64,000 nucleotides of DNA from Pseudonocardiales bacterium (GCA_019244165.1 JAFATA010000031.1:1-64000); one strand, 5' to 3'. Counted from the first letter of the stretch, positions 36,515 to 45,392 are shown. Numbers and translations are program-made. Notes: generated from the letters alone by a model not told the origin.

Positions 36515-37566
36515 CTGCCGCTGCGCTGCTCGGCGCGATCGTGCTGCTAGCCGGTAACGTCTTCTTTGTCGGCGCCGAGTTCGCGCTGATCAGCGCCCGG
36601 CGAGACCGGTTGGAGGCGATGGCCCGGCGCGGGGTGCACCGAGCTCGCACGGTGATCCAGGCCGCCGAGATGCTGCCGCTGATGCTGGCCGCGGCGCAAC
36701 TGGGGATCACCGTCTGCTCGCTGGGGTTGGGTTCGCTCGGTGAGCCCGTGCTCGCCCATCAGCTCGCCTGGCTGACCAGCCCGCTGCGGATACCCGGCGC
36801 GGTGCTGCACACCGCGGCCTTCATCCTTGCGCTGGGCATCATCACGGTGGCGCACATCCTGCTCGGCGAGATGGTGCCCAAGAACATCGCCATCGCAGGC
36901 CCAGAGCGCACCGCGCTGTGGCTGGTGCCGCCGCTGGTCACCTTCGTGCGGGTGACGCGGCCTGTCGTTGCGCTGTTCAGCCGGGTCGCACGGCTGGCGC
37001 TGCGGCTATGCGGCGTGCAGCTCCGCGACGAGCGGGACAGCGCCTACAGTCCCGACGAGCTGGCCCATCTGATCGCCGACTCCGGCCGTGAAGGACTGCT
37101 AGAGCGCCAAGAGCACCGCCGGCTGACGCAAACCTTGTCCACGAGGACGCGGACCGTCGCCGACGTGCTCATCCCGATCTCCGGGCTCACCACGATTCCC
37201 GCCGAACCCACTCTGGGCGACATCGAACGCGCCGTGGCCCAGACCGGATTCTCCCGCTTCCCGCTGTGTACTGACCGGAACTTGGTGGGCTACCTGCACG
37301 TCAAGGACGTCCTGGAGCTGCTCGGCAGATCACCGGACACACCGGTGCCGCCGGGCAGCGTGCGCCCGCTGCCCGAAGTGCCCGTTACTGCCAAGCTTGA
37401 CGAGGCGCTGACCCTGCTACGCCGCTCAGGCAGCCACCTCGCCCGCCTGGTGGGTCCGGGCGGGAGCACCGAGGGGGTCGTCGCGCTGGAGGACGTGCTC
37501 GAGGAATACGTCGGTACCGTTCGCGACGCCACCCACGTCGCGCGCCCGGCCGGCGCCGCACGCTGA
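36511..37566 (+). CDS. CNNM/CorC-like membrane protein, paralogue
   Basis: A 351-residue DUF21-CBS protein without the C-terminal CorC_HlyC domain of its neighbour. DUF21 spans residues 1-180 (LLGEMVPKNIAIAGPERTA is the conserved loop), followed by two CBS domains (VADVLIPISGLTTIP; VVALEDVLEEYVGTV). The GTG start at 36511 overlaps the stop of the first gene (GTGA). Tandem CNNM pairs of a long and a short member are common in actinobacteria and may form a heteromer. Confidence 0.85.
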   Translation: MTAAALLGAIVLLAGNVFFVGAEFALISARRDRLEAMARRGVHRARTVIQAAEMLPLMLAAAQLGITVCSLGLGSLGEPVLAHQLAWLTSPLRIPGAVLHTAAFILALGIITVAHILLGEMVPKNIAIAGPERTALWLVPPLVTFVRVTRPVVALFSRVARLALRLCGVQLRDERDSAYSPDELAHLIADSGREGLLERQEHRRLTQTLSTRTRTVADVLIPISGLTTIPAEPTLGDIERAVAQTGFSRFPLCTDRNLVGYLHVKDVLELLGRSPDTPVPPGSVRPLPEVPVTAKLDEALTLLRRSGSHLARLVGPGGSTEGVVALEDVLEEYVGTVRDATHVARPAGAAR

Positions 37567-38107
37567 TGCCCCGCCGTTATAGGCGCGTGTTCGTTGCTGT
37601 CCGTGCCCACCCGCGCTGACGGCTGCTTCAGGCGTCATCAGTCAGTGGTCTCCGATGCCGGGGCTAGGATGCCCGCCACGCGTTACCATCCACCGCTGAA
37701 CCTGCTATCATCACGAAGCGTGGTCATCGATGTACCCAAAGTTATGGTTGCAATTGCTACTGCCTTGGCCTATTTTCAAGCTTGCATGACCACGGAGAGT
37801 AAGGAGGGTCAGCTCGGGTCATCCGGGGGCTGCCGAGTGCGGTCGAGGGACGTGCTGCGGTTGTGGCTCCCGGGGCAGAGTCTGTTACTGAGGCAGAGTC
37901 TGTTACCAAGGCGTCTGTTACCAAGGCGTCTGTTACCAAGGCAGAGTCTGCGTGCGACGCTGTCCGCCGCGACGCTGGGCTGCGCCGCAGCGTGTCGCGA
38001 AACGTTTCCCGGGCGCGGCCTAACATCATTAAGAGCTTAATTTCCTAGGTCGTTTTTGTGTCCTTTGGCGTGCATGACTTTTTCATCAACCAGAAAGAGG
38101 AGAGGTT
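37567..38107. other. Lower-GC intergenic stretch
   Basis: No gene is supported with confidence. All frames here are short and lack family features. GC content is visibly below that of the flanks between about 37700 and 38110. It contains the tandem repeats at 37875-37950. The right end has the ribosome site agaggagagg for the small peptide gene at 38108. Confidence 0.45.
37875..37950. repeat. Short tandem repeats (15/18-nt units)
   Basis: The core tctgttaccaag recurs three times, preceded by the variant tctgttactgag, separated by gcagag or gcg and ending with gcagagtctg. Spacing is 18, 18, 15 and 15 nt. The unit lengths are multiples of three, so any reading frame stays open (one plus-strand frame reads SVTKA repeats, one minus-strand frame LVTDA repeats). 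Neither frame has a good ribosome site. Confidence 0.8.
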
Positions 38108-38314
38108 ATGAGGATCATGGAAGTCTTTACCATGGGTGGCGTCTATGGACGAGGCGGCTGCCCCACCGGTTGCGAGAGCAGCCACGGTTACTACAAGGGC
38201 TGCATCCCGTTCAACGACCCCCGATACACTCGCCGTGGACTCGCGCACATCCTCGGGAGCCCCCGCGATGGAAGTGGGGTCCTCGGTCTCTTGAAAACGT
38301 TGCACGTAACGTAG
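38108..38314 (+). CDS. Small Cys/Gly-rich peptide, unknown
   Basis: A 68-residue peptide with a good ribosome site (aggagagg) just before its ATG. Residues 9-35 are rich in Gly, Cys, Tyr and Ser (three Cys: GGCPTGCESSH and YYKGC), followed by a basic tail. It has no membrane segment. The composition is compatible with a RiPP precursor or small secreted peptide, but no modifying enzyme lies within 3 kb. It could also be a chance frame in a decayed region. Confidence 0.4.
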   Translation: MRIMEVFTMGGVYGRGGCPTGCESSHGYYKGCIPFNDPRYTRRGLAHILGSPRDGSGVLGLLKTLHVT

Positions 38315-38388
38315 GTGGACCGGAGGTGGCCTCAACTCAGCAGGGTAAGGCCGTGCTGCCTGGCTACCAACGCAAAGGCTGATCGCGG

Positions 38389-38433
38389 TTTGTGTGCGTT
38401 CGGCGACATATACTGTTGTCGAACGCACACAAA
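38389..38433. repeat. 45-bp near-perfect inverted repeat
   Basis: The arm TTTGTGTGCGTTCG (38389-38402) is matched exactly by its complement CGAACGCACACAAA (38420-38433). The 17-nt centre is partly palindromic as well. It lies between the small peptide gene and the CBS remnant. It may be an operator, a recombination or transposon-end site, or a transcription terminator without a T-tract. Confidence 0.8.
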
Positions 38434-38486
38434 TGGTGATTTTCAAAGCGGCTTGTCCCGCAAGTGCCGTTGCAGTAGTTAAAACG

Positions 38487-38723
38487 GTGCCGCCGGGCAG
38501 CGCCCGCCCATTAGCTCAGAGCCAGTCGATCGCCACCGAGACGTCGACTCTCGCGGAAGCCTTGGACGCCCTGGTTGGCGCGGAGGGCACCGGTGCGCCG
38601 GCGCTGACCGCTGACGCGGGCCGCCTGGTGGGCTGGACCACGCACCGGATCATCCTCACCGCGGTCCAACCCCCGCCGAGACCGGCAGCGTGGCAAGGCC
38701 TGAGCGGTGTGCTCAGCCAATGA
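38487..38723 (+). pseudogene. C-terminal CBS-domain remnant, possibly of a ClC chloride channel
   Basis: The frame reads STLAEALDALVGAEGTG and LVGWTTHRIILTAV, the second half of a CBS domain as found at the C-terminus of actinobacterial ClC-type channels. The membrane part is absent and the frame enters from the inverted repeat region. It is a truncated gene end with an in-frame stop at 38721-38723. Confidence 0.5.
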
Positions 38724-38952
38724 CGGTGGCGAGAAAGACCCCCCACGCCGAGGGGGGGACGGTCAGGGCGGGGCCGTGAGGATCCTTCGAGTCGCGCACC
38801 AGGACCCGCTCCGCCGTCGGTGCCACCTCGACGCAGCCGCCTGTCACGCCGCTGTAGCTGCTGGTGCGCCAGCCGACCTCGACGCAGGCGCTTCCACTGC
38901 CGCTGTAGCTGCTGGTGTGCCAGACGGTGCCGTCCGGCTCAGGCGCGGTCAT
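38713..38952 (-). CDS. DUF397 protein (two repeats)
   Basis: A 79-residue DUF397 protein. The signature SSYSGSGSACVEV is followed by a second copy SSYSGVTGGCVEV, then VLVRDSKDPHGPALTV, typical of the family. Such proteins pair with XRE/DUF5753 regulators (as WhiJ-type pairs in Streptomyces) and may act as their partners. The ATG at 38952 lies inside the end of the XRE gene frame (ending 38939), the normal arrangement, although the XRE partner here is broken. Confidence 0.85.
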   Translation of the reverse strand: MTAPEPDGTVWHTSSYSGSGSACVEVGWRTSSYSGVTGGCVEVAPTAERVLVRDSKDPHGPALTVPPSAWGVFLATVIG

Positions 38953-39643
38953 CGTGGTCCTCTCCGATCCCGTACAGCTCGGTTGCCAGGGTGGCAATCA
39001 GCTCCCGTGATTCTTCCTCACCCAGCGCGCTTTGCGCCAGCGCGTCCAGGATGAGCCGGTAGGCCTGGATCTCCTCCCGTTTCTCCAGGAACAGGCAGGA
39101 GGTCACGCCTTCCAGCTACACAAGTGGCCTGAACTCGGCGAACTCCATGAAGATGAACGGCCCCGCCGTCGCGGCATGCGCGCCGAGCGCGACCGGTATC
39201 ACCCGCAGCGTGACCGAGGAGCGCACCGACATCCGCAGCAGGTGGCACAGCTGCTCCGCCATCACCTCCGGGCCCCCGACCGGCAGCCGCAGTGCGGACT
39301 CGTGCAGGTAGAAGGTGAAGCGCGGCGGCCAGTCCCGGTTGAACAGGCGCTGGCGGGCCAGCCGGGCGGCCACCCGCTCCTCCACCTCGGCGGCGGGCAC
39401 GTTGGCGACACGGCTGATCACCGCGCTGGCGTAGTCGCCGGTCTGCAACAACCCCGGCACCAGCATCGGCTGGACATCGCTGTAGTCCACGGTCTTGTCC
39501 TCGCGATTGATCAACGTCACGAGTTGCTTGGGCAGCCGGGAGCCGTGCTGCTGGAACCAGCCCGGAGTGTACTGATCGTGGCAGAGCGCCAGCAGCCGGT
39601 CCCGCTCCGCTCCCTTGACCCGGCACACCCCCAGAAACGTCAC
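38939..39643 (-). pseudogene. XRE-family regulator (DUF5753) lacking its HTH and with an in-frame amber codon
   Basis: From 39643 the frame reads the DUF5753 ligand domain (WFQQHGSRLPKQLV, VPGLLQTGDYASAVI, GPFIFMEFAEF). At 39118-39116 a TAG replaces the usual Tyr in the VYLE motif. The same frame then continues as LEGVTSCLFLEKREE to the normal end at 38939, overlapping the DUF397 start. The N-terminal HTH is missing: only about eight residues precede the ligand domain before unrelated sequence begins. Confidence 0.8.
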
Positions 39644-39657
39644 CCTCTCTGAAGTGC

Positions 39658-39962
39658 TCAGGTCTGGTCGATGTGGGCGAGCAGGTCGCGGTAGGCCCGA
39701 GCCACCTTCCCGGCCACGGTCATCACGGCGCGGGTGCCCGGTCGGCTCGCCACGACCTTCAGCAGTCGGCGGTACATCGCCGGCAGCTCGCTGACCCCAC
39801 CGCGGCGTTCCAGCAACGCCGCAGCATCACGATGGGCGGGTGTCTCGGGCTGGCCTGGAGCGTTGCATGAAGCGGTGGGTGAGGGTGCGCATCGGCGTAC
39901 CTGCGCGCCAGCGTCGACCTGCCGCTACCCGGCACCCCGTTAATCAACACCAGCCGAGCCAC
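39658..39962 (-). pseudogene. P-loop (AAA/zeta-like) kinase with internal deletion
   Basis: The N-terminal end (from GTG at 39962) reads RLVLINGVPGSGRSTLARRY, a clear Walker A motif. After about 40 residues the frame is lost. A second frame reads LLERRGGVSELPAMYRRLL and ends in a helix to a TGA at 39660, which looks like the C-terminus of the same family. The middle is deleted. It abuts the broken XRE gene. Confidence 0.6.
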
Positions 39963-40077
39963 CCGGCGTGACCTTACCGGAGCCGCGCGGGCAACGCCGA
40001 TGACCGGCCGGCATGCGGGCACGGACGTCGGTGCTGGCGCGGTCGTTGTCTGAGTGCCGGCGGCTATCGTGTTCGGC

Positions 40078-40533
40078 ATGGCTTCCCTCGCCACGCTCCC
40101 GGACTCCACCCCGGTCCCGCCATCGGATCCCCAGGCCATCCGCGCGTGCTTGACGCCGACGCTCGTCGCCGAGTTCGATCGCGAGTGGGAGATCGTGCTC
40201 GACCGGGTGAAGCAGCCCAAGGACCTCGCCGACCTGCACGAGTTGCTGAACAAGTGGCGACACACCGCATACCTGGAGATGCGCGAGCCTGGCTCGTACC
40301 ACCGGATGCTGGGCAAGGCCGAGCAGATCATACGCACGGGCGGCAACCCAGATGCCGTGCCATTCGAGGAGATGCAGGCGTTGATCCGCCAGCGAGACGC
40401 TGGAATCGATCGTCTCAGCGGACGCCCTCAACATCAGCCGACCCCCTCGACGTCGTCACTCACACGTACGGCATCACGTCGCAACCCCCAAATGTGTCGC
40501 TCTCCGTCAAGTGCGGTCACATCTCCCCCCTAG
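40078..40533 (+). CDS. DUF6247 family protein
   Basis: A 151-residue protein. Residues 1-115 match the DUF6247 family (EFDREWEIVLDRVKQP, LNKWRHTAYLE, YHRMLGKAEQI, PFEEMQALIRQR), which is often found as the small upstream partner of a RelE-type toxin. Here no toxin gene follows. The last 35 residues (Pro/Ser/Thr-rich) do not match the family and probably arise from a late frameshift. The ATG at 40078 is preferred because homology starts there. Confidence 0.65.
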   Translation: MASLATLPDSTPVPPSDPQAIRACLTPTLVAEFDREWEIVLDRVKQPKDLADLHELLNKWRHTAYLEMREPGSYHRMLGKAEQIIRTGGNPDAVPFEEMQALIRQRDAGIDRLSGRPQHQPTPSTSSLTRTASRRNPQMCRSPSSAVTSPP

Positions 40534-40610
40534 CCAACCGAAGAAAGTTCCCGGCGCAGGTATTAACCACTGGCCGTGGCGCTCTCTATGAGGTGAGCAA
40601 GGGAGATGCC

Positions 40611-43016
40611 ATGCAAGTGTTGACCCAGCATTACGACAGCGCACGGACGGGGGCCAACCTCCAGGAGACCGTTCTTAGCCCTGCCACGGTAGCCCCTGGC
40701 AGCTTTGGGAAGCTGTTCGAACTTGCCGTGCAGGGCCACGTCTATGCCCAACCACTCTACGTCCAAGGAGTCAACTTCCCGGGCGTGGGCCAGCGAAATG
40801 CCCTGTATGTTGCAACCATGCGTAACCAAGTGTACGCATTTGATGCTGACGCCGGCGGCGGCCCGCTCTGGTCACGCTCTCTGGGGCCGTTCGTCTCGCT
40901 ACCCGACGGCAACATCGGCCCCAGCGGCTACAAGGACATCGAGGATGCAGTGGGCATCATCAGCACGCCTGTCATCTCGCTTGAGCACCAAGTGATCTAC
41001 GTCGTAGCCATCACCCACGAAGGTAGCCAATACCACCATCGACTGCACGCTCTCGATCTGGCCACCGGCGAGGAGAAGCTCGGCGGGCCGGTAGCTATCC
41101 AGGGCAGTGTGTCCGGCACCGGCGACGGGAGCTCTAGCGGGACGATCCTGTTCACAAGCAATCTACAAAACCAGCGGCCAGCGTTGCTTTTGGCTAACGA
41201 CACCATCTATGTGGCTTTCGCCTCCTATGGCGACCGTGACCCTTATCATGGCTGGGTCTTCGGATTTGACGCAGGAACGCTGCGGCAGCGTCCAAACATT
41301 TTCAACACCACCAGGTTCGGCAGCCGGGGTGGAATCTGGATGGCCGGTCAGGGTCCAGCGGCTGACGCCGCCGGCGGCGTCTACCTTATAAGCGGAAACG
41401 GCACGTTTGCTCAAACGAACATCGCCAACAAGCTCGTTTTAGGCGAGACCGCCATTGGGAATCCAGCGCTCGTGGATCACAGTGGACGTCTGCTCCTACT
41501 CGGCTGGACCGGTACTGACGCGCAACACCACGTCAACGTCATTCAGACGATCAACGGCAGCAACTTCACCGATAAGGTCACGCTAGGCGAGACAAGCATC
41601 GATGGGCCAGCGTTAGCATCGGGCAACGACCGCGTGTTCCTATCCTGGACCGGCACCGACGGTGCGCACAGCCTTAATGTCAGCTCCTCCACCGACCTGC
41701 GAAACTTCGGCGACAAGGTGACGCTGGGAGAACGGAGCAACCACGGTCCGGCGCTGGCGTTCGGCAATGGCCGCCTCTTTTTAGCATGGACTGGTCTGGA
41801 CCAGCGGCTCAACATCCTATCGTCAACCAACGGTGTCACATTTGGTAACAAGGTGACACTTGGCGAGACCAGCGACAGCGCCCCCGGGCTGGCCTTCGAC
41901 AGTGGAACGCTGTTCCTGCTGTGGCGGGGCATCGATCCCAACCACCGGTTAAATATCCTGCAATCAACCGACGGAGTCACGTTCACCGACAAAGTGACCC
42001 TCGCCGACACAAGCAACTTTCACCCCGCACTAACCCGTCACGCGGGCAAACTCCGTCTAAGCTGGACCGGCCGCGACAGCGGCCAGCACCTGAATCTACT
42101 ATCTGGCCAGACGCCCACCGCGCTGGGCTCCAAGGACACTTACGGCGACAGCGCCCGCGCGGCTCCCGCGCTGGCCGTCCTCGGTAACCAACTCTTTGTA
42201 AGCTGGACCGGAACCGATTCCGGTGCCCACCTGAACCTGGCGAGGCTGGTCGATGATCCCAGCCTCGGCGATAGCTTTATTAAACTGGCGCGGGATCTTA
42301 CGCTGGCCGATTGGTTTAGCCCCTGGAACACCCAGGCGCTCAACGAGGCCGACAACGATCTCGGCTCCGGGGGCGCCTTAGTGCTGCCCGGCACGGGTCT
42401 TATCGTCGGCGGCGGCAAAGAAGGCAAACTCTACGTCCTTGACCCCAACGCCCTTGGGCACTTCTGCTCCACGTGCGGCAACCCGGCCGGCGACACACAG
42501 ATCGTCCAGTGGTTCCAAGCCACCGGCACTAACAAAGGTGCCCAAAGCCCACCGCAGCCAGCACAAGGTTTCCACCACATCCACGGTTCACCGGTGTTCT
42601 GGCGCATGCGCAACGGCGGCGCCCGGATCTATATCTGGGGCGAGGCGGATTGGCTGCGTGCATTCCGTCTCAGCGGCCGAACGTTCGATCCCACGCCAGT
42701 GGACATCAGTGATGTCACCACACCGGCGCTGAGTATGCCTGGAGGGATGCTGACCGTGAGCGCTAACGGCGACCAGGATGACAGCGGAATCATCTGGGCC
42801 AGCCACCCGATTAGCGAGAACGCCAACCAGGCGGTCGTTCCGGGCATGGTCCGGGCAATTGACGCCAGCAACCTGCGCCACGAGCTGTGGAGCAGTACGA
42901 TGCGGGTCACCGATGACATCGGAATGCTGGCCAAGTTCACGCCGCCTACCGTAGCGAATGGCAAGGTCTACGTTGCGACCTTCTCCAACAAAATCTGCGT
43001 CTTCGGTCGTAAGTAA
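40611..43016 (+). CDS. PQQ-type beta-propeller protein with six inserted sialidase-like repeats
   Basis: An 801-residue protein. The N-terminal 270 residues and the C-terminal 240 resemble BamB/quinoprotein propellers (YDSARTGANLQETVLSP, VYAQPLYVQG, ALYVATMRNQVYAFDAD, KLYVLDPN). Between them (nt 41428-42300) lie six repeats of about 47 residues with the pattern KVTLGET-(S)-x-GPALA-xx-x-LFLSWTGTD-xx-HLN. These could form a second, six-bladed propeller. No signal peptide is seen. ATG at 40611 has aaggga six bases upstream. Next to a pqqC-type gene. GC content is lower than the surroundings, which suggests recent transfer. Confidence 0.82.
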   Translation: MQVLTQHYDSARTGANLQETVLSPATVAPGSFGKLFELAVQGHVYAQPLYVQGVNFPGVGQRNALYVATMRNQVYAFDADAGGGPLWSRSLGPFVSLPDGNIGPSGYKDIEDAVGIISTPVISLEHQVIYVVAITHEGSQYHHRLHALDLATGEEKLGGPVAIQGSVSGTGDGSSSGTILFTSNLQNQRPALLLANDTIYVAFASYGDRDPYHGWVFGFDAGTLRQRPNIFNTTRFGSRGGIWMAGQGPAADAAGGVYLISGNGTFAQTNIANKLVLGETAIGNPALVDHSGRLLLLGWTGTDAQHHVNVIQTINGSNFTDKVTLGETSIDGPALASGNDRVFLSWTGTDGAHSLNVSSSTDLRNFGDKVTLGERSNHGPALAFGNGRLFLAWTGLDQRLNILSSTNGVTFGNKVTLGETSDSAPGLAFDSGTLFLLWRGIDPNHRLNILQSTDGVTFTDKVTLADTSNFHPALTRHAGKLRLSWTGRDSGQHLNLLSGQTPTALGSKDTYGDSARAAPALAVLGNQLFVSWTGTDSGAHLNLARLVDDPSLGDSFIKLARDLTLADWFSPWNTQALNEADNDLGSGGALVLPGTGLIVGGGKEGKLYVLDPNALGHFCSTCGNPAGDTQIVQWFQATGTNKGAQSPPQPAQGFHHIHGSPVFWRMRNGGARIYIWGEADWLRAFRLSGRTFDPTPVDISDVTTPALSMPGGMLTVSANGDQDDSGIIWASHPISENANQAVVPGMVRAIDASNLRHELWSSTMRVTDDIGMLAKFTPPTVANGKVYVATFSNKICVFGRK

Positions 43017-43135
43017 CTGTTCGAAATGAACAGAGATTGATGAACCGTCTCTAGCAGTGCCAGCCCGCGCCCGAGCGTCAGCCTGGCTAAGGACAGCGCT
43101 AGAGTAGATGGGCGCCGGAGTGGGAGGGGAATTAA

Positions 43136-43825
43136 GTGACTGTGAACGACACCGTGAGCCGGGCTGCGTTCGAGGAACGTGTGCGCAGCGTACTCGAGGA
43201 GCATTATCACCACCGGCATCCGTTTCACCGGCGGATGCACGAGGGCCACCTGACGGACGAAGAGCTGCGGGATTGGGTGGCCAACCGCTACTACTACCAA
43301 GCCCAAATGCCCGTAAAGGATGCCATCATCCTGTCTCGGCTACCGACGCGGTCGGCGCGGCGCACCTGGGTCGGCCGCATCCTCGACCAGGACGGGTCTG
43401 ACGGTGATGAGGGCGGGCTGGAACAGTGGCTGCGGTTGGCAGACGCGGTAAACCTGCAACGCCACGAAGTCGAAAGCGGCGCCCGAGTGGCGCCAGGGGT
43501 GCGATTCGCCGTCGACGCTTACGTCCACTTCTGCTCAGTGCGGCCGTGGCAGGACGCGGTGGCAGCCTCGCTGACCCAACTCTTCGTGCCCGACCTGATG
43601 CACGTGCGGAGCGAGGCCCTGACGCGACATTACGGCCTGACAGCCGACAGCCTCGTGTACTTCAACCGGCATTCGGGCGTGGCGACACGCGAAAGCGAGC
43701 AGGCGATCAATCTGCTCCTCAAAGAGCTACGCACCCGCGAGGAACACGATCAGGCCCTTGACGCCGTGCGCTTCAAATGCGACGTGCTGAACGCACTGCT
43801 AGACGCGGTGCAAGCAATACGCTGA
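43136..43825 (+). CDS. pqqC: Pyrroloquinoline-quinone synthase PqqC
   Basis: A 229-residue PqqC/TenA-fold enzyme. Family positions are filled: HHRHPFHRRMHEG, WVANRYYYQAQMPVKDA, GVRFAVDAYVHFCSVRPW, SLTQLFVPDLM, HYGLTADSLVYFNRH and RFKCDVLNALLDAV. PqqC catalyses the last oxidation and ring closure to PQQ. The GTG at 43136 has GGGAGGGGA in front. It is 119 nt after the propeller gene. No pqqA, B, D or E lies in this window, so they are elsewhere or absent, in which case a different TenA-like substrate is possible. Confidence 0.85.
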   Translation: MTVNDTVSRAAFEERVRSVLEEHYHHRHPFHRRMHEGHLTDEELRDWVANRYYYQAQMPVKDAIILSRLPTRSARRTWVGRILDQDGSDGDEGGLEQWLRLADAVNLQRHEVESGARVAPGVRFAVDAYVHFCSVRPWQDAVAASLTQLFVPDLMHVRSEALTRHYGLTADSLVYFNRHSGVATRESEQAINLLLKELRTREEHDQALDAVRFKCDVLNALLDAVQAIR

Positions 43826-44402
43826 CGAGAAGCCTCACCCGAGGCCCGCCATCAGGGTCCGACTGATCTGGGAGGCTGGTCAGCGCAGCCTCACCATCCT
43901 CGGTTAGCGTGGTGGCGACGACCACCAATTCAGTACGAACGTGCCAGATCGTGGACCGCCCACGACGGCGCTAGGGCCTTGGGTGAGCCGACAACTCAGC
44001 GATGCTCAGCACGAGCGGCCACCTTCAGCAGTCGACCCACCCCGCGTGCAGGCCCCAACAACTTGTCGCTGAGACAACTGCCGAACTAACCGAGCCGAAC
44101 AGGCACCTTCGCGTATCTGACCTCGCGTGCCCCTCACACGACCAACTACGATGAAAACTCGACGTTTTCGGGGACTGGGACTTGAGCTACGTTGAGGTTG
44201 TCGTTCCCCGATCCCTTCCGAGCCAGGAACAGGAGCCGCCTACGCCTACACCAAATCCCCAGCCTCCTCGCCGGACACGAGCGCCACGCCAGAGGCATAA
44301 AACCTTCCATGTCGGTAGAGCTTCGCGACTACGTAACCCACCTTGGGCTCAAACGCGAGCATAAGCGGGACCCGGCTGCCTGACGGTGAACAGCCCGGTG
44401 GT
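43826..44402. other. Intergenic region without a recognisable gene
   Basis: Short frames on both strands only. One plus-strand frame ends at 44383 (LRDYVTHLGLKREHKRDP) but has no ribosome site or family match. No pqqA or pqqD can be found here. The composition is more even than in the neighbours. Confidence 0.4.
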
Positions 44403-45392
44403 TCAATTGGTGATATTGGCGTGGAATTGCATGGCGTGGTATGGCCAGTTGGTGGTGGTGTTCCACTGGCTGACGATCAGGTGGAGGTCCTGGAGTGTCG
44501 AGCCGGGTAGAAGGTAGCCGCCGTAGGGTTGAGCCACCAGCCCCTGGGTGTGGTCCTCGGCGTCCCAGGAGGTGCCGTGCACCAGCGTCTGACGCGGTGC
44601 GTTGAACATGTTCGCCGTGGGTGAGTCCAGATTGAAGACATCGATGCGGTAGTTGCCGGCGTCGAACAATGCCAGCAGCCAGCGCCCTTGGACGCGGCGC
44701 AGACATAGTTCACCGAACTGGCCGGGGAGGACAACGCTGGGGGGATTGCCCCACGCCCACTGACCGTCCTGATATCCCCAGGTTTGCCAGGCGGGCGGCT
44801 GGGCGAACCGGTCGGCTGGGACGCGCTGGAGTACCAGGCCCTTATCGCGTTGGAATCCGGTGGAAAACGCATACACATAGCCATCGTCGCCGCGTGCGCA
44901 GGTCAGCATCTGGAACAGGCCACCGTGGTAGTCGCCCGGCCACCTGGCGCCGGTATACGTCCAGGTCTGGCCGTTGTCACTCGAGCGGTGCAGCTCGCTC
45001 CACTGGACGGTGTTCTGGCCCTGGCACACCACGACGTGCAGGTACATCTCCTCGCCGATCGTGGTGATCTCGGTGGGCAGAATGGTCGTGACCATGACTC
45101 CGTTGATGAGGCAGTCATGCTGGTAGGCCAACACCTGCTGAGCGTAGTCGGTGGAGCCGGCCGCGCCGGTCCACACGATGCCGGTGCGGACGCTCGCGGG
45201 GTCAGCGAAGAGCACCACTGGTGAGCGCCAGCCAGGGCCGCCGACGCCTGCCTTGTCGAAGGTGTCGCCGAACACCGACACGAGTCGCCCATCGGGGGCC
45301 GCGACGGTCACACCCAGGTCAGTACCACCAATCCCAAAACGGTCAGTATGACCAGGCCCGGTCAAGTCTTTAATCTTGCTCGCAACAGTCAC
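44403..45392 (-). CDS. DUF4185 domain protein, possible phage-type
   Basis: A 329-residue beta-propeller-like protein of the DUF4185 family: GIGGTDLGVTVAAPDGRLV, VSVFGDTF, then GRWPGDYH-like strands (ARWPGDYHGGLFQML) and PYGGYLLPGSTL. GTG at 45392 has GGAGG before it. The family appears in actinobacterial genomes and in mycobacteriophage tail genes. The neighbouring gene encodes a DUF1906 enzyme, which also occurs in phage lysins. Confidence 0.75.
   Translation of the reverse strand: MTVASKIKDLTGPGHTDRFGIGGTDLGVTVAAPDGRLVSVFGDTFDKAGVGGPGWRSPVVLFADPASVRTGIVWTGAAGSTDYAQQVLAYQHDCLINGVMVTTILPTEITTIGEEMYLHVVVCQGQNTVQWSELHRSSDNGQTWTYTGARWPGDYHGGLFQMLTCARGDDGYVYAFSTGFQRDKGLVLQRVPADRFAQPPAWQTWGYQDGQWAWGNPPSVVLPGQFGELCLRRVQGRWLLALFDAGNYRIDVFNLDSPTANMFNAPRQTLVHGTSWDAEDHTQGLVAQPYGGYLLPGSTLQDLHLIVSQWNTTTNWPYHAMQFHANITN

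Noticed and set aside
37875-37950. CRISPR array
   Set aside because: Units are 15-18 nt without true spacers, and no cas gene is seen.
30862-38314. LanC remnant plus small Cys-rich peptide as a lanthipeptide cluster
   Set aside because: They are 7 kb apart, the LanC-like gene is broken, and no dehydratase or transporter is present.
43826-44402. pqqA or pqqD downstream of pqqC
   Set aside because: No frame shows the PqqA Glu-x3-Tyr pair in a 20-30 residue peptide or a PqqD-like fold pattern.
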